Shown: positions 27,796 to 36,577, numbered from the stretch's first letter. The stretch is DNA of 64,000 nt from Paenibacillus thiaminolyticus (GCF_007066085.1 NZ_CP041405.1:1922001-1986000); one strand, 5' to 3'. Notes: generated from the sequence alone by a model not told the origin. Numbers and translations: made by a program.

Positions 27796-29168
27796 GTTTG
27801 ACGGTATGCAACGTCCACTTAACACCTAAATCCGAGAAAACAGTGTATCTCTCCAGCACCTTAATGAAGCAATTGAAGCTAACCGGCAAAAAATCAGTAC
27901 GGCTTCGATTGGGCAAGGCGACAATCCCCGCTACGCTGAAGCCGGTGAAGCGTCCAGGCAACCATGTCATCATACCGGCCGGCCTTCGTTCCTTCGTCCG
28001 GGTGCCGAAATCCGGTATGGTCTATCTTCGCAACGATCAGGAAGGCGATTTGCAATTGGGGCCGCTGATCGGCATCTTATCGGATTCCTCGCTGCACACG
28101 CATTCGCATCCATTCGGCAGCCGAACCTCGTTCATTAAGCAAATTTTGCGCGTCGGGAATAAGAAAGCCTACGTCTTTGCCTTCACTCCGCGCGACATCA
28201 ATTGGCATAACGAGACCGTCAACGCCTACTTCCTATCGGAATCCGGCAGTTGGATCCGGCGCACCGTGCCGCTGCCGGATGTCGTATATAACCGGCTGCC
28301 GAGCCGGAGGGCAGAGACGACGACCCCGATCCAGATGCTGCGGGAGCGGTTCGTTCGCCGGAACATCCCTTTTTTCAACTGGAGCTTCTTCAAAAAATCC
28401 GATATCTACGAGCTGCTGGAAAACGATCTGGAGGCTAATCTCCACGTGCCGGAATCGGTCATGAATCCGACGCAAGATACGATTCGCGACATGCTGGCCC
28501 GCCATCAGTTCGTCTACTACAAGCCGACCTCGGGAAGCCTAGGTATCGGCATCTACCGGCTGACCTACCTGCCGAGAAAAGGCTATTTCGCACGTTACAC
28601 GGTCAATGGCAAAAACACGCTGCTCCGCTTCAAGCAATTCTCCAGCCTCATGCGCATGCTGCAAGGAAGGCACGGCCGTTCGCTGCGTAACTATGTTGTG
28701 CAGCAGGGAGTTCGGCTCGTCGAGATCGATGGCTGTCCGATCGACTTCCGCTTCCATATGCACAAGAACGGAGAGAATGACTGGACCGTTGTCGGAATCG
28801 GGGCCAAGAAAGCCGGCAAAGGCAGCGTTACCACTCACGTGAAGAATGGCGGTCAACTGATGACGCCGGAGCAGGCTCTCCAGCGGATGTTCGGCCACAG
28901 AGCCGACGAAGTGCTTGCCAATATGAAAAGGGTAGCCGTCGAACTGGCGATGGCCATTGAACGGAACTATCCTCATTTGCTCGGCGAGCTCGGCTTCGAT
29001 CTCGGCATTGACCGGGATGAGCATGTATGGATGTTCGAGGCCAATGCCAAGCCAGGGCGCTCGATATTCAAGCATCCATCCTTGCGCACTGAAGGTCAAT
29101 CATCCATTGAACATATCCTGGATCATTGTTTGTTCCTTAGCAAATTCCGCAGGAGGGATCCGATGTGA
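27792..29168 (+). CDS. YheC/YheD-type ATP-grasp protein 3 (458 aa)
   Basis: Third ATP-grasp protein, long form with the same type of N-terminal beta domain as protein 1 (CNVHLTPKSEKTVYLSS, SVRLRLGKATIPATLKPV). The core has LQLGPLIGILSDSS, VYNRLPSRRAE, the nucleotide lysine in YYKPTSGSLGIG, DFRFHMHKNGENDW and the metal end WMFEANAKPGRS. Here the usual VQK after DxR is MHK, and EVN is EAN, so protein 3 and protein 4 may form a separate sub-type with a different substrate (inference). ATG overlaps the previous stop by 4 bp and follows AGGAGGG. Confidence 0.9.
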   Translation: MSLTVCNVHLTPKSEKTVYLSSTLMKQLKLTGKKSVRLRLGKATIPATLKPVKRPGNHVIIPAGLRSFVRVPKSGMVYLRNDQEGDLQLGPLIGILSDSSLHTHSHPFGSRTSFIKQILRVGNKKAYVFAFTPRDINWHNETVNAYFLSESGSWIRRTVPLPDVVYNRLPSRRAETTTPIQMLRERFVRRNIPFFNWSFFKKSDIYELLENDLEANLHVPESVMNPTQDTIRDMLARHQFVYYKPTSGSLGIGIYRLTYLPRKGYFARYTVNGKNTLLRFKQFSSLMRMLQGRHGRSLRNYVVQQGVRLVEIDGCPIDFRFHMHKNGENDWTVVGIGAKKAGKGSVTTHVKNGGQLMTPEQALQRMFGHRADEVLANMKRVAVELAMAIERNYPHLLGELGFDLGIDRDEHVWMFEANAKPGRSIFKHPSLRTEGQSSIEHILDHCLFLSKFRRRDPM

Positions 29169-30274
29169 GTGGCATAGAGCAAGATCAGCTGCCGATCGTC
29201 GCCATTCTGACGATCGAGGATGCCAAGGAAAAATTCCGCGGCAATCGCGATAACTTCCTGGACATCTTGCGTGCGGGCAAGGATCTCGGATTTACCGTAT
29301 ATATCGTGACCGTGAGGGATCTGAAGCTCGATGCCAAGCGAATCGCGGGCTATGATTACAACGAGGATAAGCAAGCCTGGCAGCAGGATTGGTTCCCCCC
29401 TCCCCGCATCGTCTATAACCGCATCCCGCTGCGGGAGGATGAGAATCTGCCTGCCGTCCGCAACAAGATCGAGGAGATTCTGGGCCATTCCAGCATTCGC
29501 CTGTATAATCCTTACTTTTTCAACAAATGGCAATTGTTCGAATGGCTGAAAAAATCGAGGGCCACCCGGCCCTTCATCCCCGCGACGCGGCGGCTGCGCA
29601 CCTCTGTCGCGCTGGCCAAAATGTTGAACAAACATCCCTATCTGTTCCTGAAGCCGGAGACGGGCAAGGCGGGCATGGGCATTATGACGCTGCGCGTCAA
29701 TCATACGAAAGCGATGAAGTTCCGGCTGAAGACTCAGGACAAGAGAAGGAGCGCCCTGTTCAAATGCGCCACGATCTCGAAGCTGTGGACCCGGATACGC
29801 AAGCAGGCCGGGACCCATGATTATATCGTCCAGCAAGGCATTCCGCTGGCTACGGTGAACCGGCGGCCGTTTGATTTGCGGGTGCTCGTGCAGAAGAACA
29901 GCAAAGGCCAATGGGATATTACCGGTGTCGGCGCCCGTGTCGCCGGCTCTTCAAGCATTACGACCCATGTCCCCCGCGGCGGAAGCATCGAGGATCCCGA
30001 GAAGCTGCTGAGCGCAAATTTCGGTGCCGAACAAGCGCGGAGAACGATGGCCCGGACTAAAAACGCGGCCATCATCATCGCCCGGCAGATCGAACGCGGC
30101 TCCGGACATATGCTGGGCGAGATGTCGATGGATTTGGGCGTGGATACGAACGGCAGCATCTGGTTCTTCGAAGCCAATGCGAAGCCGATGAAATTCGATG
30201 AGCCTCACATTCGGAGGCGCTCACTGGAACGAATATTCCAGTATTCGACTTATTTATCCCGAACCGGCGGATAA
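29165..30274 (+). CDS. YheC/YheD-type ATP-grasp protein 4 (369 aa)
   Basis: Fourth ATP-grasp protein, short form. Its start is GTG at 29165 inside the GTGA overlap with the previous stop, with AGGAGGG upstream. Core landmarks are VYNRIPLREDEN, the nucleotide lysine in FLKPETGKAGMG, DLRVLVQKNSKGQW, the loop THVPRGGSIEDPEK and the metal end WFFEANAKPMK. The N-terminal part (VAILTIEDAKEKFRGN) starts the Rossmann-like first lobe immediately. All catalytic positions expected for ATP-grasp enzymes are kept. Functionally it is expected to join a carboxylate to an amine using ATP, but the substrates are not known for this family. Confidence 0.9.
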   Translation: MSGIEQDQLPIVAILTIEDAKEKFRGNRDNFLDILRAGKDLGFTVYIVTVRDLKLDAKRIAGYDYNEDKQAWQQDWFPPPRIVYNRIPLREDENLPAVRNKIEEILGHSSIRLYNPYFFNKWQLFEWLKKSRATRPFIPATRRLRTSVALAKMLNKHPYLFLKPETGKAGMGIMTLRVNHTKAMKFRLKTQDKRRSALFKCATISKLWTRIRKQAGTHDYIVQQGIPLATVNRRPFDLRVLVQKNSKGQWDITGVGARVAGSSSITTHVPRGGSIEDPEKLLSANFGAEQARRTMARTKNAAIIIARQIERGSGHMLGEMSMDLGVDTNGSIWFFEANAKPMKFDEPHIRRRSLERIFQYSTYLSRTGG

Positions 30275-30295
30275 CGTCAAAGAAGGTGAAGACGC

Positions 30296-31459
30296 TTGGA
30301 TGAACCCGTTCTTGGCATCTTGACGCTCTATATGAATGAACACAAACAATTGGAAGAACGGCATATTTATCAGAAGATGACTGTGGCCGGCAAGAAGCTG
30401 GGGTTGACCGTCTTCGTATTCACCCCGGAGGATGTCGATGACCATCAGAAGCGAATCAACGGCATGTGGTACCATCCGAAGAGCGGGCGCTGGATGCGTA
30501 AATGGACCCGCTTCCCGACCATGATCTTCGACCGGTGCCGCATTCAGAAAAGCTACCGGTTCGAGCAGTTGAAGCGGTTCCGCAGCAAATACCCGAAGCT
30601 CCTGTATCTGAATCGTCCGCTCCGCAATAAATGGACGATCCACCAAGTGCTCTCCACAGTCCCGTCCTTGAAAAAGTATCTTCCCGACACAAGGCTGTAT
30701 TCGGGGATTCAGGATGTGCAGCGCATGCTGAAGGAGCGGCCGCTGCTCTACCTGAAGCCGATTAACGGCACCGGAGGGCGCGGCATTCTTCGCATCCAGC
30801 GCCTCCGTTCGGCGGACGGCGTGGTCTATGTCGAGGGAAGAGATCATCGTCGGCAGGTCATCCGGCCGCTGAAAATGACCTTCTCTCAGTTGGCCGCCAG
30901 GCTAGCCTCCTGGAAGGCGAACGACCGCTATCTCATCCAGCAGGGCATCGCGCTCAAGCTGCCGAGCGGCCGCGTGCATGATTACCGGATGCTCGTTCAG
31001 AAGAACGGCTCTGGCGTCTGGTCGGTTACGGGCTGCGCCGGGCGCGTCGGACCGCTCAACAGCATCACATCCAATCTCCATGGCGGAGGCCAGGCCGTGC
31101 GAATGGAGTGGTTGCTGACGCAGTGGATAGGAGACAAGGGCCGCATCCAGGACATCCGCAAGGAGGCCGAAGTCCTCAGTCTCGCGGTAGCCGAATTCCT
31201 TGAGAAGAGATATGATGCTCTCTGCGAACTGGCGCTCGATCTCGCGATCGACCAGAAAGGACGCATCTGGCTGCTGGAGGTCAATCCGAAGCCGGCGCGA
31301 GAAGTGTTCCACCGCATCGGCGACAAGGAGACGTACCGCAACTCGATTGTGCGCCCGCTGGAATATGCATCCTGGCTGTACCGGAAAAAGGCGGGTATGA
31401 AACTGCCGGATTCCGACAAATCGCCGCTCCCGACAACCGACAACAAATCGGAAGGATAA
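30296..31459 (+). CDS. YheC/YheD-type ATP-grasp protein 5 (387 aa)
   Basis: Fifth and last ATP-grasp protein, short form. The most likely start is TTG at 30296 (first residues MDEPVLGILTLYMNEH) with AAGGTGA 6 nt upstream; no ATG gives the conserved first strand. Core landmarks are IFDRCRIQKSYR, YLKPINGTGGRGILRI, DYRMLVQKNGSGVW, the SNLHGGGQAVR loop shared with protein 2, and WLLEVNPKPAREV. It resembles protein 2 more than protein 4, which suggests an older duplication series. The gene ends at a clear terminator, closing the operon. A weak start codon may keep its level below that of the others. Confidence 0.88.
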   Translation: MDEPVLGILTLYMNEHKQLEERHIYQKMTVAGKKLGLTVFVFTPEDVDDHQKRINGMWYHPKSGRWMRKWTRFPTMIFDRCRIQKSYRFEQLKRFRSKYPKLLYLNRPLRNKWTIHQVLSTVPSLKKYLPDTRLYSGIQDVQRMLKERPLLYLKPINGTGGRGILRIQRLRSADGVVYVEGRDHRRQVIRPLKMTFSQLAARLASWKANDRYLIQQGIALKLPSGRVHDYRMLVQKNGSGVWSVTGCAGRVGPLNSITSNLHGGGQAVRMEWLLTQWIGDKGRIQDIRKEAEVLSLAVAEFLEKRYDALCELALDLAIDQKGRIWLLEVNPKPAREVFHRIGDKETYRNSIVRPLEYASWLYRKKAGMKLPDSDKSPLPTTDNKSEG

Positions 31460-31494
31460 GAATGACGGTTGAATTCAGAATCGTCCATCATATA

Positions 31495-31528
31495 CGACAG
31501 GCGCAGCTCTCCGAGTCTGCGCCTGTCG
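31495..31528. terminator. Terminator closing the ATP-grasp operon
   Basis: A 12-bp perfect stem CGACAGGCGCAG / CTGCGCCTGTCG with a 10-nt loop between two converging genes; it probably serves both directions. Confidence 0.85.
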
Positions 31529-31531
31529 CGG

Positions 31532-32233
31532 TTAAGATGCTGTCGTACGGTATAAGTCCAACAGCTCGTCGAATTGACGGATGATGACGTCCGAGCCCTG
31601 AAGCTCCTGTTCCTGGCCGAAGCCGGCATACTGGCAGCCGATGACGGCAAGTCCGTTCTCCTTCCCCGCTTCCACGTCAGAGGAGCGATCACCGACCATC
31701 CAGGCCGAATCGATGCCGTGCTCCGACTTCAGGATCCGCACCAGTTCCACCTTAGTCTCGGTGCCTCTTCCCCCCGCACTGTACAAGCCGGTGAACAGCT
31801 CGTCCATGCCGAAGGTCTTCACGATTGCCTGTATATATTCCTCCAGCCCGTTGCTTGCGACGAATAGCTTCACGCCTTCGCGCTGCAGCTCGGCCAGGGT
31901 CTCCTTCACCTGCGGATACAGCTCCGAGATTCCTTCGTTCAATCCGGACAGCTCGTATTGCAGCAGAAGCTCGTCCGCGCGGCGGTGCGCCTCCGGGCTG
32001 CCTTCCGGCATGACCCGCTTCCAGATGTCCGCCAGCAGCATACCAAGCGAACCGATTATCAAATCTTCCGGGGGCGTCGGCCCCTCGTGAAGCTTCTCGC
32101 TCCGCAATGTATCGAATACCCGATGATACGCTGTCATCAATAGCGACTCCGTGCGGAACAGCGTCCCGTCCATATCGAAGATCATCGCTTCCGGGCGCGG
32201 AAGCCGGTCTGCGCGCAATGTGGCCATACTCAC
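31532..32233 (-). CDS. HAD family phosphatase
   Basis: A 233-residue HAD hydrolase. Motif I is AMIFDMDGTLFRTES near residue 14 (catalytic Asp pair), motif II FVASNGLEEYI, motif III around TKVELVR, and motif IV MVGDRSSDVEAGKENG; a helical cap domain lies between I and II. This resembles small phosphoglycolate- or nucleotide-directed phosphatases, but the substrate cannot be named. Start taken as GTG at 32233 because GGAGGG lies 7 nt before it; an ATG two codons later is the alternative. It converges on the ATP-grasp operon and diverges from ypdA. Confidence 0.82.
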   Translation of the reverse strand: MSMATLRADRLPRPEAMIFDMDGTLFRTESLLMTAYHRVFDTLRSEKLHEGPTPPEDLIIGSLGMLLADIWKRVMPEGSPEAHRRADELLLQYELSGLNEGISELYPQVKETLAELQREGVKLFVASNGLEEYIQAIVKTFGMDELFTGLYSAGGRGTETKVELVRILKSEHGIDSAWMVGDRSSDVEAGKENGLAVIGCQYAGFGQEQELQGSDVIIRQFDELLDLYRTTAS

Positions 32234-32425
32234 AACAAGTCCCTCCAATTATCGTCATAAAGTAACTGTCAGTGACCCTACTATACCATAAGCATCCGCT
32301 CAACTGGAGGGTTTCCCCTTAGTCTTCTCTTTAAAATTATGTTACGGCTGCTGCCCGCTCACTTGAGGAACGGCTTCATATCGGATAACATCATAGTACA
32401 GCATGTTACACGGAGGCGAACCGAT

Positions 32426-33433
32426 TTGGAACAAGTGATAATTATAGGCGCCGGGCCCTGCGGGCTATCGGCCGCGATTGAATTACAGCGCAGCGGGTGG
32501 GATCCGCTCATTATCGAGAAGCAGTGCATCGTACATTCCATCTACCGTTATCCCACCCATCTCCAGTTCTTCAGCACCCCGGAACTGCTGGAAATCGGAG
32601 GCCTCCCGTTCGCGACCCCGAATGAGAAGCCGTACCGTCACGAAGCGCTCGTCTATTACCGCAGAGTGTCGGAGCAGTATGGGCTCCGCATCCGCTCCTA
32701 TGAAGAGGTCAAGGATATCGGCAAGGATGAGGACGGCATCTTCAAGCTGCATACGGAGACCCGCAGCGGAGAAGCACTCACTTACCGCAGCCGGCATGTG
32801 GTCATTGCGACCGGCTATTTCGATTATCCGAACCTCTTGGGCATCCCGGGCGAGGATCTTCCGCATGTCACCCATTATTTCCAGGAGGCGCATCCGTACG
32901 CCGGCATGAAGGTCGTCATCATCGGCGGCAGCAATTCTGCCGTCGATGCCGCGCTCGAATGCGAGCGGGTGGGCGCCCAGGTAAGCATCGTCTATCGCGG
33001 CACAGAGATCTCCGGCAATATCAAGCCGTGGGTCCGCCCAATTCTGGAGAGCAAGCTCGCCAAGGAGCGAATCCATATTCGTTACGACTCCCGCGTCGTC
33101 CATATTGCCCAAGATCAGGTGCGCATTGAGTGCGGCGACGGCTCGACAGAGGAGATCAGGTGTGACTTCGTGCTCGCCCTGACCGGCTTCCGTCCCGATC
33201 GCAAGCTGCTGGAGTCGAGCGGTGTCCGCCTCCAGGACGATCAGGACAAGCCCGTCTATGATACGGAGACGATGGAGACGAACGTGCCCGGCCTGTATGT
33301 TGCGGGCGTTATCGCATCGGGCCGCAATGCGAACGAAGTCTTCATCGAGACCGGCCGCTACCATGGCCGGTTGATTGCCGGCCATATCGGCCCCAACCCC
33401 GACGCCGCAGCGGAAGACCGTACGACCAAGTAA
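32426..33433 (+). CDS. ypdA: Bacillithiol-disulfide reductase YpdA
   Basis: FAD/NADPH-dependent reductase of the YpdA family, which recycles oxidised bacillithiol. The 335 residues carry the FAD-binding motif VIIIGAGPCGLSAAIELQ at the N-terminus, the family-specific Cys in the GAGPCG motif, IYRYPTHLQFFSTPELLEIG, the second dinucleotide motif VVIIGGSNSAVDAALE, and the end motif VPGLYVAGVIASG. The start is TTG at 32426 with CGGAGG 8 nt before; a longer in-frame ATG has no ribosome site. The presence of YpdA implies that the organism makes bacillithiol. A T-poor hairpin (33673-33730) follows at a distance. Confidence 0.9.
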   Translation: MEQVIIIGAGPCGLSAAIELQRSGWDPLIIEKQCIVHSIYRYPTHLQFFSTPELLEIGGLPFATPNEKPYRHEALVYYRRVSEQYGLRIRSYEEVKDIGKDEDGIFKLHTETRSGEALTYRSRHVVIATGYFDYPNLLGIPGEDLPHVTHYFQEAHPYAGMKVVIIGGSNSAVDAALECERVGAQVSIVYRGTEISGNIKPWVRPILESKLAKERIHIRYDSRVVHIAQDQVRIECGDGSTEEIRCDFVLALTGFRPDRKLLESSGVRLQDDQDKPVYDTETMETNVPGLYVAGVIASGRNANEVFIETGRYHGRLIAGHIGPNPDAAAEDRTTK

Positions 33434-33877
33434 CAGCCGCCCGGCACCCTGGACGGAGTCCGTTCCACCAATCATGGACCGTGCTCCGTCCGTGGCTGGT
33501 CCGCGTGCCGCCCTCCATTGGACTATTGGACTTATTGGACTAGGCATCGTACGTGAATGGACTAAGTTCCATTCTCGTTGGACTAGTCACCACCACAGCA
33601 TCTCACGGAGTGCCTCACTTTTAGCCGAAGACTGTCTAGCCCGGGGAAGACCAAGAAGCAAACCTTAGACAACCGCCACGGAAAATGGAAAATCGCCCCC
33701 CCTTCTTCCGTCAACGGAAGTCAGTGGCGGCACCGAATGAAGGCCTTCCAGCGAAGACACTATGTTACCCGCAACCGCGAACGGTACATACAAGGATCTT
33801 CTTGCGGAGTGTAACCTTTCCCGCTATGGCTCATGGTGTCAAGCACTATCCTTTGTGTTGAGCCACAACTACTTATG
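33434..33877. other. Intergenic region, no gene; short TGGACT repeats and a long hairpin
   Basis: No credible coding frame. At 33517-33542 the string ATTGGACT recurs with 8-9 bp steps, and two further TGGACTA copies lie at 33558 and 33579. CCGCCAC at 33673-33679 pairs with GTGGCGG at 33724-33730, a possible long stem-loop after ypdA. Confidence 0.55.
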
Positions 33878-34195
33878 CTATTTGCGGCGAGTATAGAAAA
33901 TAATTGGATTAACTATACAGAAGATTAAGTTTACGAAGAATATAGAAGTAGCGATTAGATCTCCACGTAAACCAAGTTCATCAGTGATTACTCCGTAGTA
34001 GTATAGCAATTGACCGGATACTATTACGGAAACTAATGATAACCCTACAACGGCTAAACCACCCGTCATTTTCCTCCTTAATTTGGGTAAGATGATGATT
34101 AAAAACATTAATAAAGATGCCATTACAAGTGTGACAAAAATAGGTCTTAATAATGTAAATGCTCCCGCTGTTACAAATGAGTAGTGTGTATACAA
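33878..34195 (-). CDS. Small low-GC membrane protein of unknown function
   Basis: A 105-residue hydrophobic protein with three membrane helices: about residues 13-34 (TLLRPIFVTLVMASLLMFLIII), 42-62 (GGLAVVGLSLVSVIVSGQLL) and 80-98 (IATSIFFVNLIFCIVNPIIF). The start is TTG at 34195, 8 nt after GGAGG; longer frames lack a ribosome site. The gene and its flanks are markedly AT-rich compared with the rest of the window, which is a sign of foreign origin. It lies next to a truncated group II intron. I recognise no family, and cannot exclude a phage or plasmid accessory role such as immunity. Confidence 0.6.
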   Translation of the reverse strand: MYTHYSFVTAGAFTLLRPIFVTLVMASLLMFLIIILPKLRRKMTGGLAVVGLSLVSVIVSGQLLYYYGVITDELGLRGDLIATSIFFVNLIFCIVNPIIFYTRRK

Positions 34196-34581
34196 AATTG
34201 TTACCTCCAAACTTTTCTTATTTATAATAATTTTTAATAACATCCTTTGGCTAAATATTCTTGTACATATAATACCATAAAAAACATTTACTATTTCAGA
34301 AGCAATAGCGGGTACTCCCCAACTAGTATTTAACGGGAAGAAGGCCACAGGCTTGAGTTATGAGAGTTTAAAAGGCCTATTAGACTAACACAGAGTATCT
34401 AAAAGCAAGGAGACTTGAAAATAGGTTCTTTTCTGAAATATTACAATAATGTTGTTAGAGGAGAATTCCTTACCGTATACCGGAAGATTTTTATTGTCAT
34501 TATGATTAGGCCATAGAGAAATACCTAATATTAAAGGTAAAATAGTTAAGTACGATTAAAGTACTAAAAACTGTTTTTTTA
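34196..34581. other. AT-rich intergenic region
   Basis: About 390 bp of AT-rich sequence between the small membrane protein gene and the intron fragment. It would hold the promoter of the membrane protein. I see no gene. The base composition change against the intron at about 34590 is sharp, which marks a junction. Confidence 0.5.
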
Positions 34582-35201
34582 GATATTCGCTTCATTCACT
34601 TAGGGAACATTCCGTCCCTTGCCGCCTACTCGCGAAACTCATTCCAGTTTCAGTCTCGATAAAGCGAGCCGCCTTCCCCTTCTCATTCACCTTTTGAGTG
34701 AGCAGAAGCCAGCCGCACCAAGGCTACTGATCTGGACGTATCTGTTGTTCGTCCGTTCCACAGTAGTACGCAGTTCCCCGACTTCTCGCCATGCTTTGGT
34801 ATTCATTTCGGGGTTACTTTATAGCATCCGTTACTGAAACGGCCGCGCTTTCTTTGAAGCGGCACGCGCGGCGCAACCGCTTCGACTTTCTTTACCCACT
34901 CGTCCTGGAAGTACCCTTTTTTCGGAAACGATGAGTTCTCCTTGGGTCACGTCATCGACTTTCCCTCGAATCCAGTCCTCCTAACTTTCAAAGCCTCCGG
35001 TGGTATGGGACATCCCCTTCTTTTGCAGGGTCATCCGACTTAGACAGCCACATGGTTCATGCCGCCTGTTCCGAGGTTTGCCTTCCAATCCTCCGCACCC
35101 TGCCTCGCGGCCAGAGCACTATTGGTTAGCTATGCGCTTTCCGCCACCTCTCGGTGCGCCCGGGACTCTCATCCGTTAGTACGATGCGCTGCCCAGCGCA
35201 C
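34582..35201 (-). mobile_element. Truncated class C group II intron (5' ribozyme part)
   Basis: Read on the minus strand, the element begins GTGCGC directly after the T run of the terminator at 35206-35230, the known insertion site type of bacterial class C group II introns. It continues with features I recognise from class C ribozymes such as the Oceanobacillus iheyensis intron: GGATGAGAGTCCCG, then GGAAGGCAAACCTCGG, a GAGGGAAAGTCGATGACG-like segment followed by GTGACCCAAGGAGAAC, and AGGGACGGAATGTTCCC near the end, which looks like domain III. No reverse transcriptase frame, domain V or domain VI follows; the sequence changes to AT-rich DNA at about 34590. It is therefore a 5' fragment of about 610 bp, unable to splice. 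The 3' limit is approximate. Confidence 0.72.
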
Positions 35202-35205
35202 AAAA

Positions 35206-35230
35206 GGCGGATTGCCAACTGGCATCCGCC
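35206..35230 (-). terminator. Terminator of the YfkB-like gene
   Basis: GGCGGAT...ATCCGCC stem with inner GCCA/TGGC pairing; on the minus strand followed by TTTTG. The intron fragment starts at the end of the T run. Confidence 0.85.
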
Positions 35231-35261
35231 TATCAGTATCATAAATATTTCAAGCTGCTGC

Positions 35262-36413
35262 TTACTTCGCCAAGGCTGGCAGTAGGGCCGTTCTCGTCTT
35301 GAAGTCGGCGCCCTTGTAGTACATATCTGCGACAAGTAGATTCGGTCCGCAGCAAGCGGCCGCCGGGCAATGGCAGTCGACTGTGCGGGACAGCGGGTGG
35401 TCCTGCAGCCAGGAATTGAAAATATCATCCAGCCGGCTCTCGTAAATGCTGCCGAAGGCCGGAATGTCCGCGAAATCGGTCACGAAGACATCGCCGCTGA
35501 ACAGGTTGACATTCAACCGGTTGCGACCGTCCGGATCGTTCCGCAGCGTGACCATCGGCTCTGAGCGGAGGCGCTGAAGGAGCTTCTGGTCTTCTTCGTC
35601 CGTATTGCAAGCGAAGAAAGGAAGCGTCCCGAACAGCATCCAGACGTCTCGGTGACGGGTGTCGAGCAGCCGATGTATCGACTGTCTCAGATCGGATAGC
35701 GGCAGCACCGGAAGATTCTCCGCGAACGAGCTAGGATACATCGGATGCACCTCATGGCGCTGGCAGCCCATCTCGACGATAAGCTGATGAATCTCGCTCA
35801 GCTTGCTGTGAGTCCGGTAGTTAATCATCGACTCGGCCGAAATATACATTCCTGCCTCGTTCAGCCGCTTCGTATTATCGATCATCCGCTCGTATAACCG
35901 GGATGCGGCTCCGGACTTGACCTCATGGCTTGTATGAGTAAACCCGACCGCATGGAAATCTTCCATGCACGTATAATTGAACGAAATGTGCATGACGTCC
36001 AAATATGGAGCGACCAGTTCATAGCGGCCGATATCAAAGGTCAAATTCGAGTTGATCTGAGTCCGTATTCCTCGGTCGCTGGCGTATTTCAAAATCGGAA
36101 CGATATAATCGGTTACGGTCTTCAGATGGAACATCGGCTCCCCGCCCGTAATACTGAGCGTCTCCAGATGCTCGACCTCATCCAGCCGCTTCAGCATGAG
36201 GGAGAGCGGCAGCTTCGGGGGCTCGCTCATCATGAGCGTGTGGCCGACCGCGCAATGCTCGCAGCGCATATTGCACATTTGGGCCACCGTCATCTCAACG
36301 CTGGTCAAGACATGGCGACCGTACGCGCGCAGCGAGCGAATCGGATCCCAAGGATCATACGCCGGGCTGATCTGTTGCTTTTCCTTGATTAGTTCCATTT
36401 CTAGTTGATTCAC
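35262..36413 (-). CDS. Radical SAM protein with CxCxxxxC motif (YfkB-like)
   Basis: A 383-residue radical SAM enzyme. The [4Fe-4S]/SAM motif is CNMRCEHC near residue 47 (CxxxCxxC), followed by LSITGGEPMF (the GGE motif) and a TIM-barrel-like series; the C-terminal CHCPAAACCG gives the CxCxxxxC(C) signature of the YfkAB family. The function of that family is not known; the C-terminal cysteines suggest an auxiliary cluster. Here only the YfkB-type part is present. GTG at 36413 is chosen because AAGGTGG lies 8 nt upstream, while the upstream ATG overlaps the site. A terminator and an intron fragment follow. Confidence 0.85.
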   Translation of the reverse strand: MNQLEMELIKEKQQISPAYDPWDPIRSLRAYGRHVLTSVEMTVAQMCNMRCEHCAVGHTLMMSEPPKLPLSLMLKRLDEVEHLETLSITGGEPMFHLKTVTDYIVPILKYASDRGIRTQINSNLTFDIGRYELVAPYLDVMHISFNYTCMEDFHAVGFTHTSHEVKSGAASRLYERMIDNTKRLNEAGMYISAESMINYRTHSKLSEIHQLIVEMGCQRHEVHPMYPSSFAENLPVLPLSDLRQSIHRLLDTRHRDVWMLFGTLPFFACNTDEEDQKLLQRLRSEPMVTLRNDPDGRNRLNVNLFSGDVFVTDFADIPAFGSIYESRLDDIFNSWLQDHPLSRTVDCHCPAAACCGPNLLVADMYYKGADFKTRTALLPALAK

Positions 36414-36577
36414 ACTACATTCCACCTTATTTTTCCATTAACCTATTGTCTGGCGATGTCCATCGCCACCCTGCCCAATCAGCAGTCATCTCCCCAACTA
36501 TTGAGCGGCCAGAGGCTCGCTCCGTGCGGCAGGAGCACATGCTCCGGGCGAAGCTGGTCATCCGGGCGGATATTCGA

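Noticed and set aside
34619..35244. Short plus-strand frames in the 34.6-35.2 kb region
   Set aside because: The minus strand of this stretch matches group II intron ribozyme sequence; the plus-strand frames lack ribosome sites.
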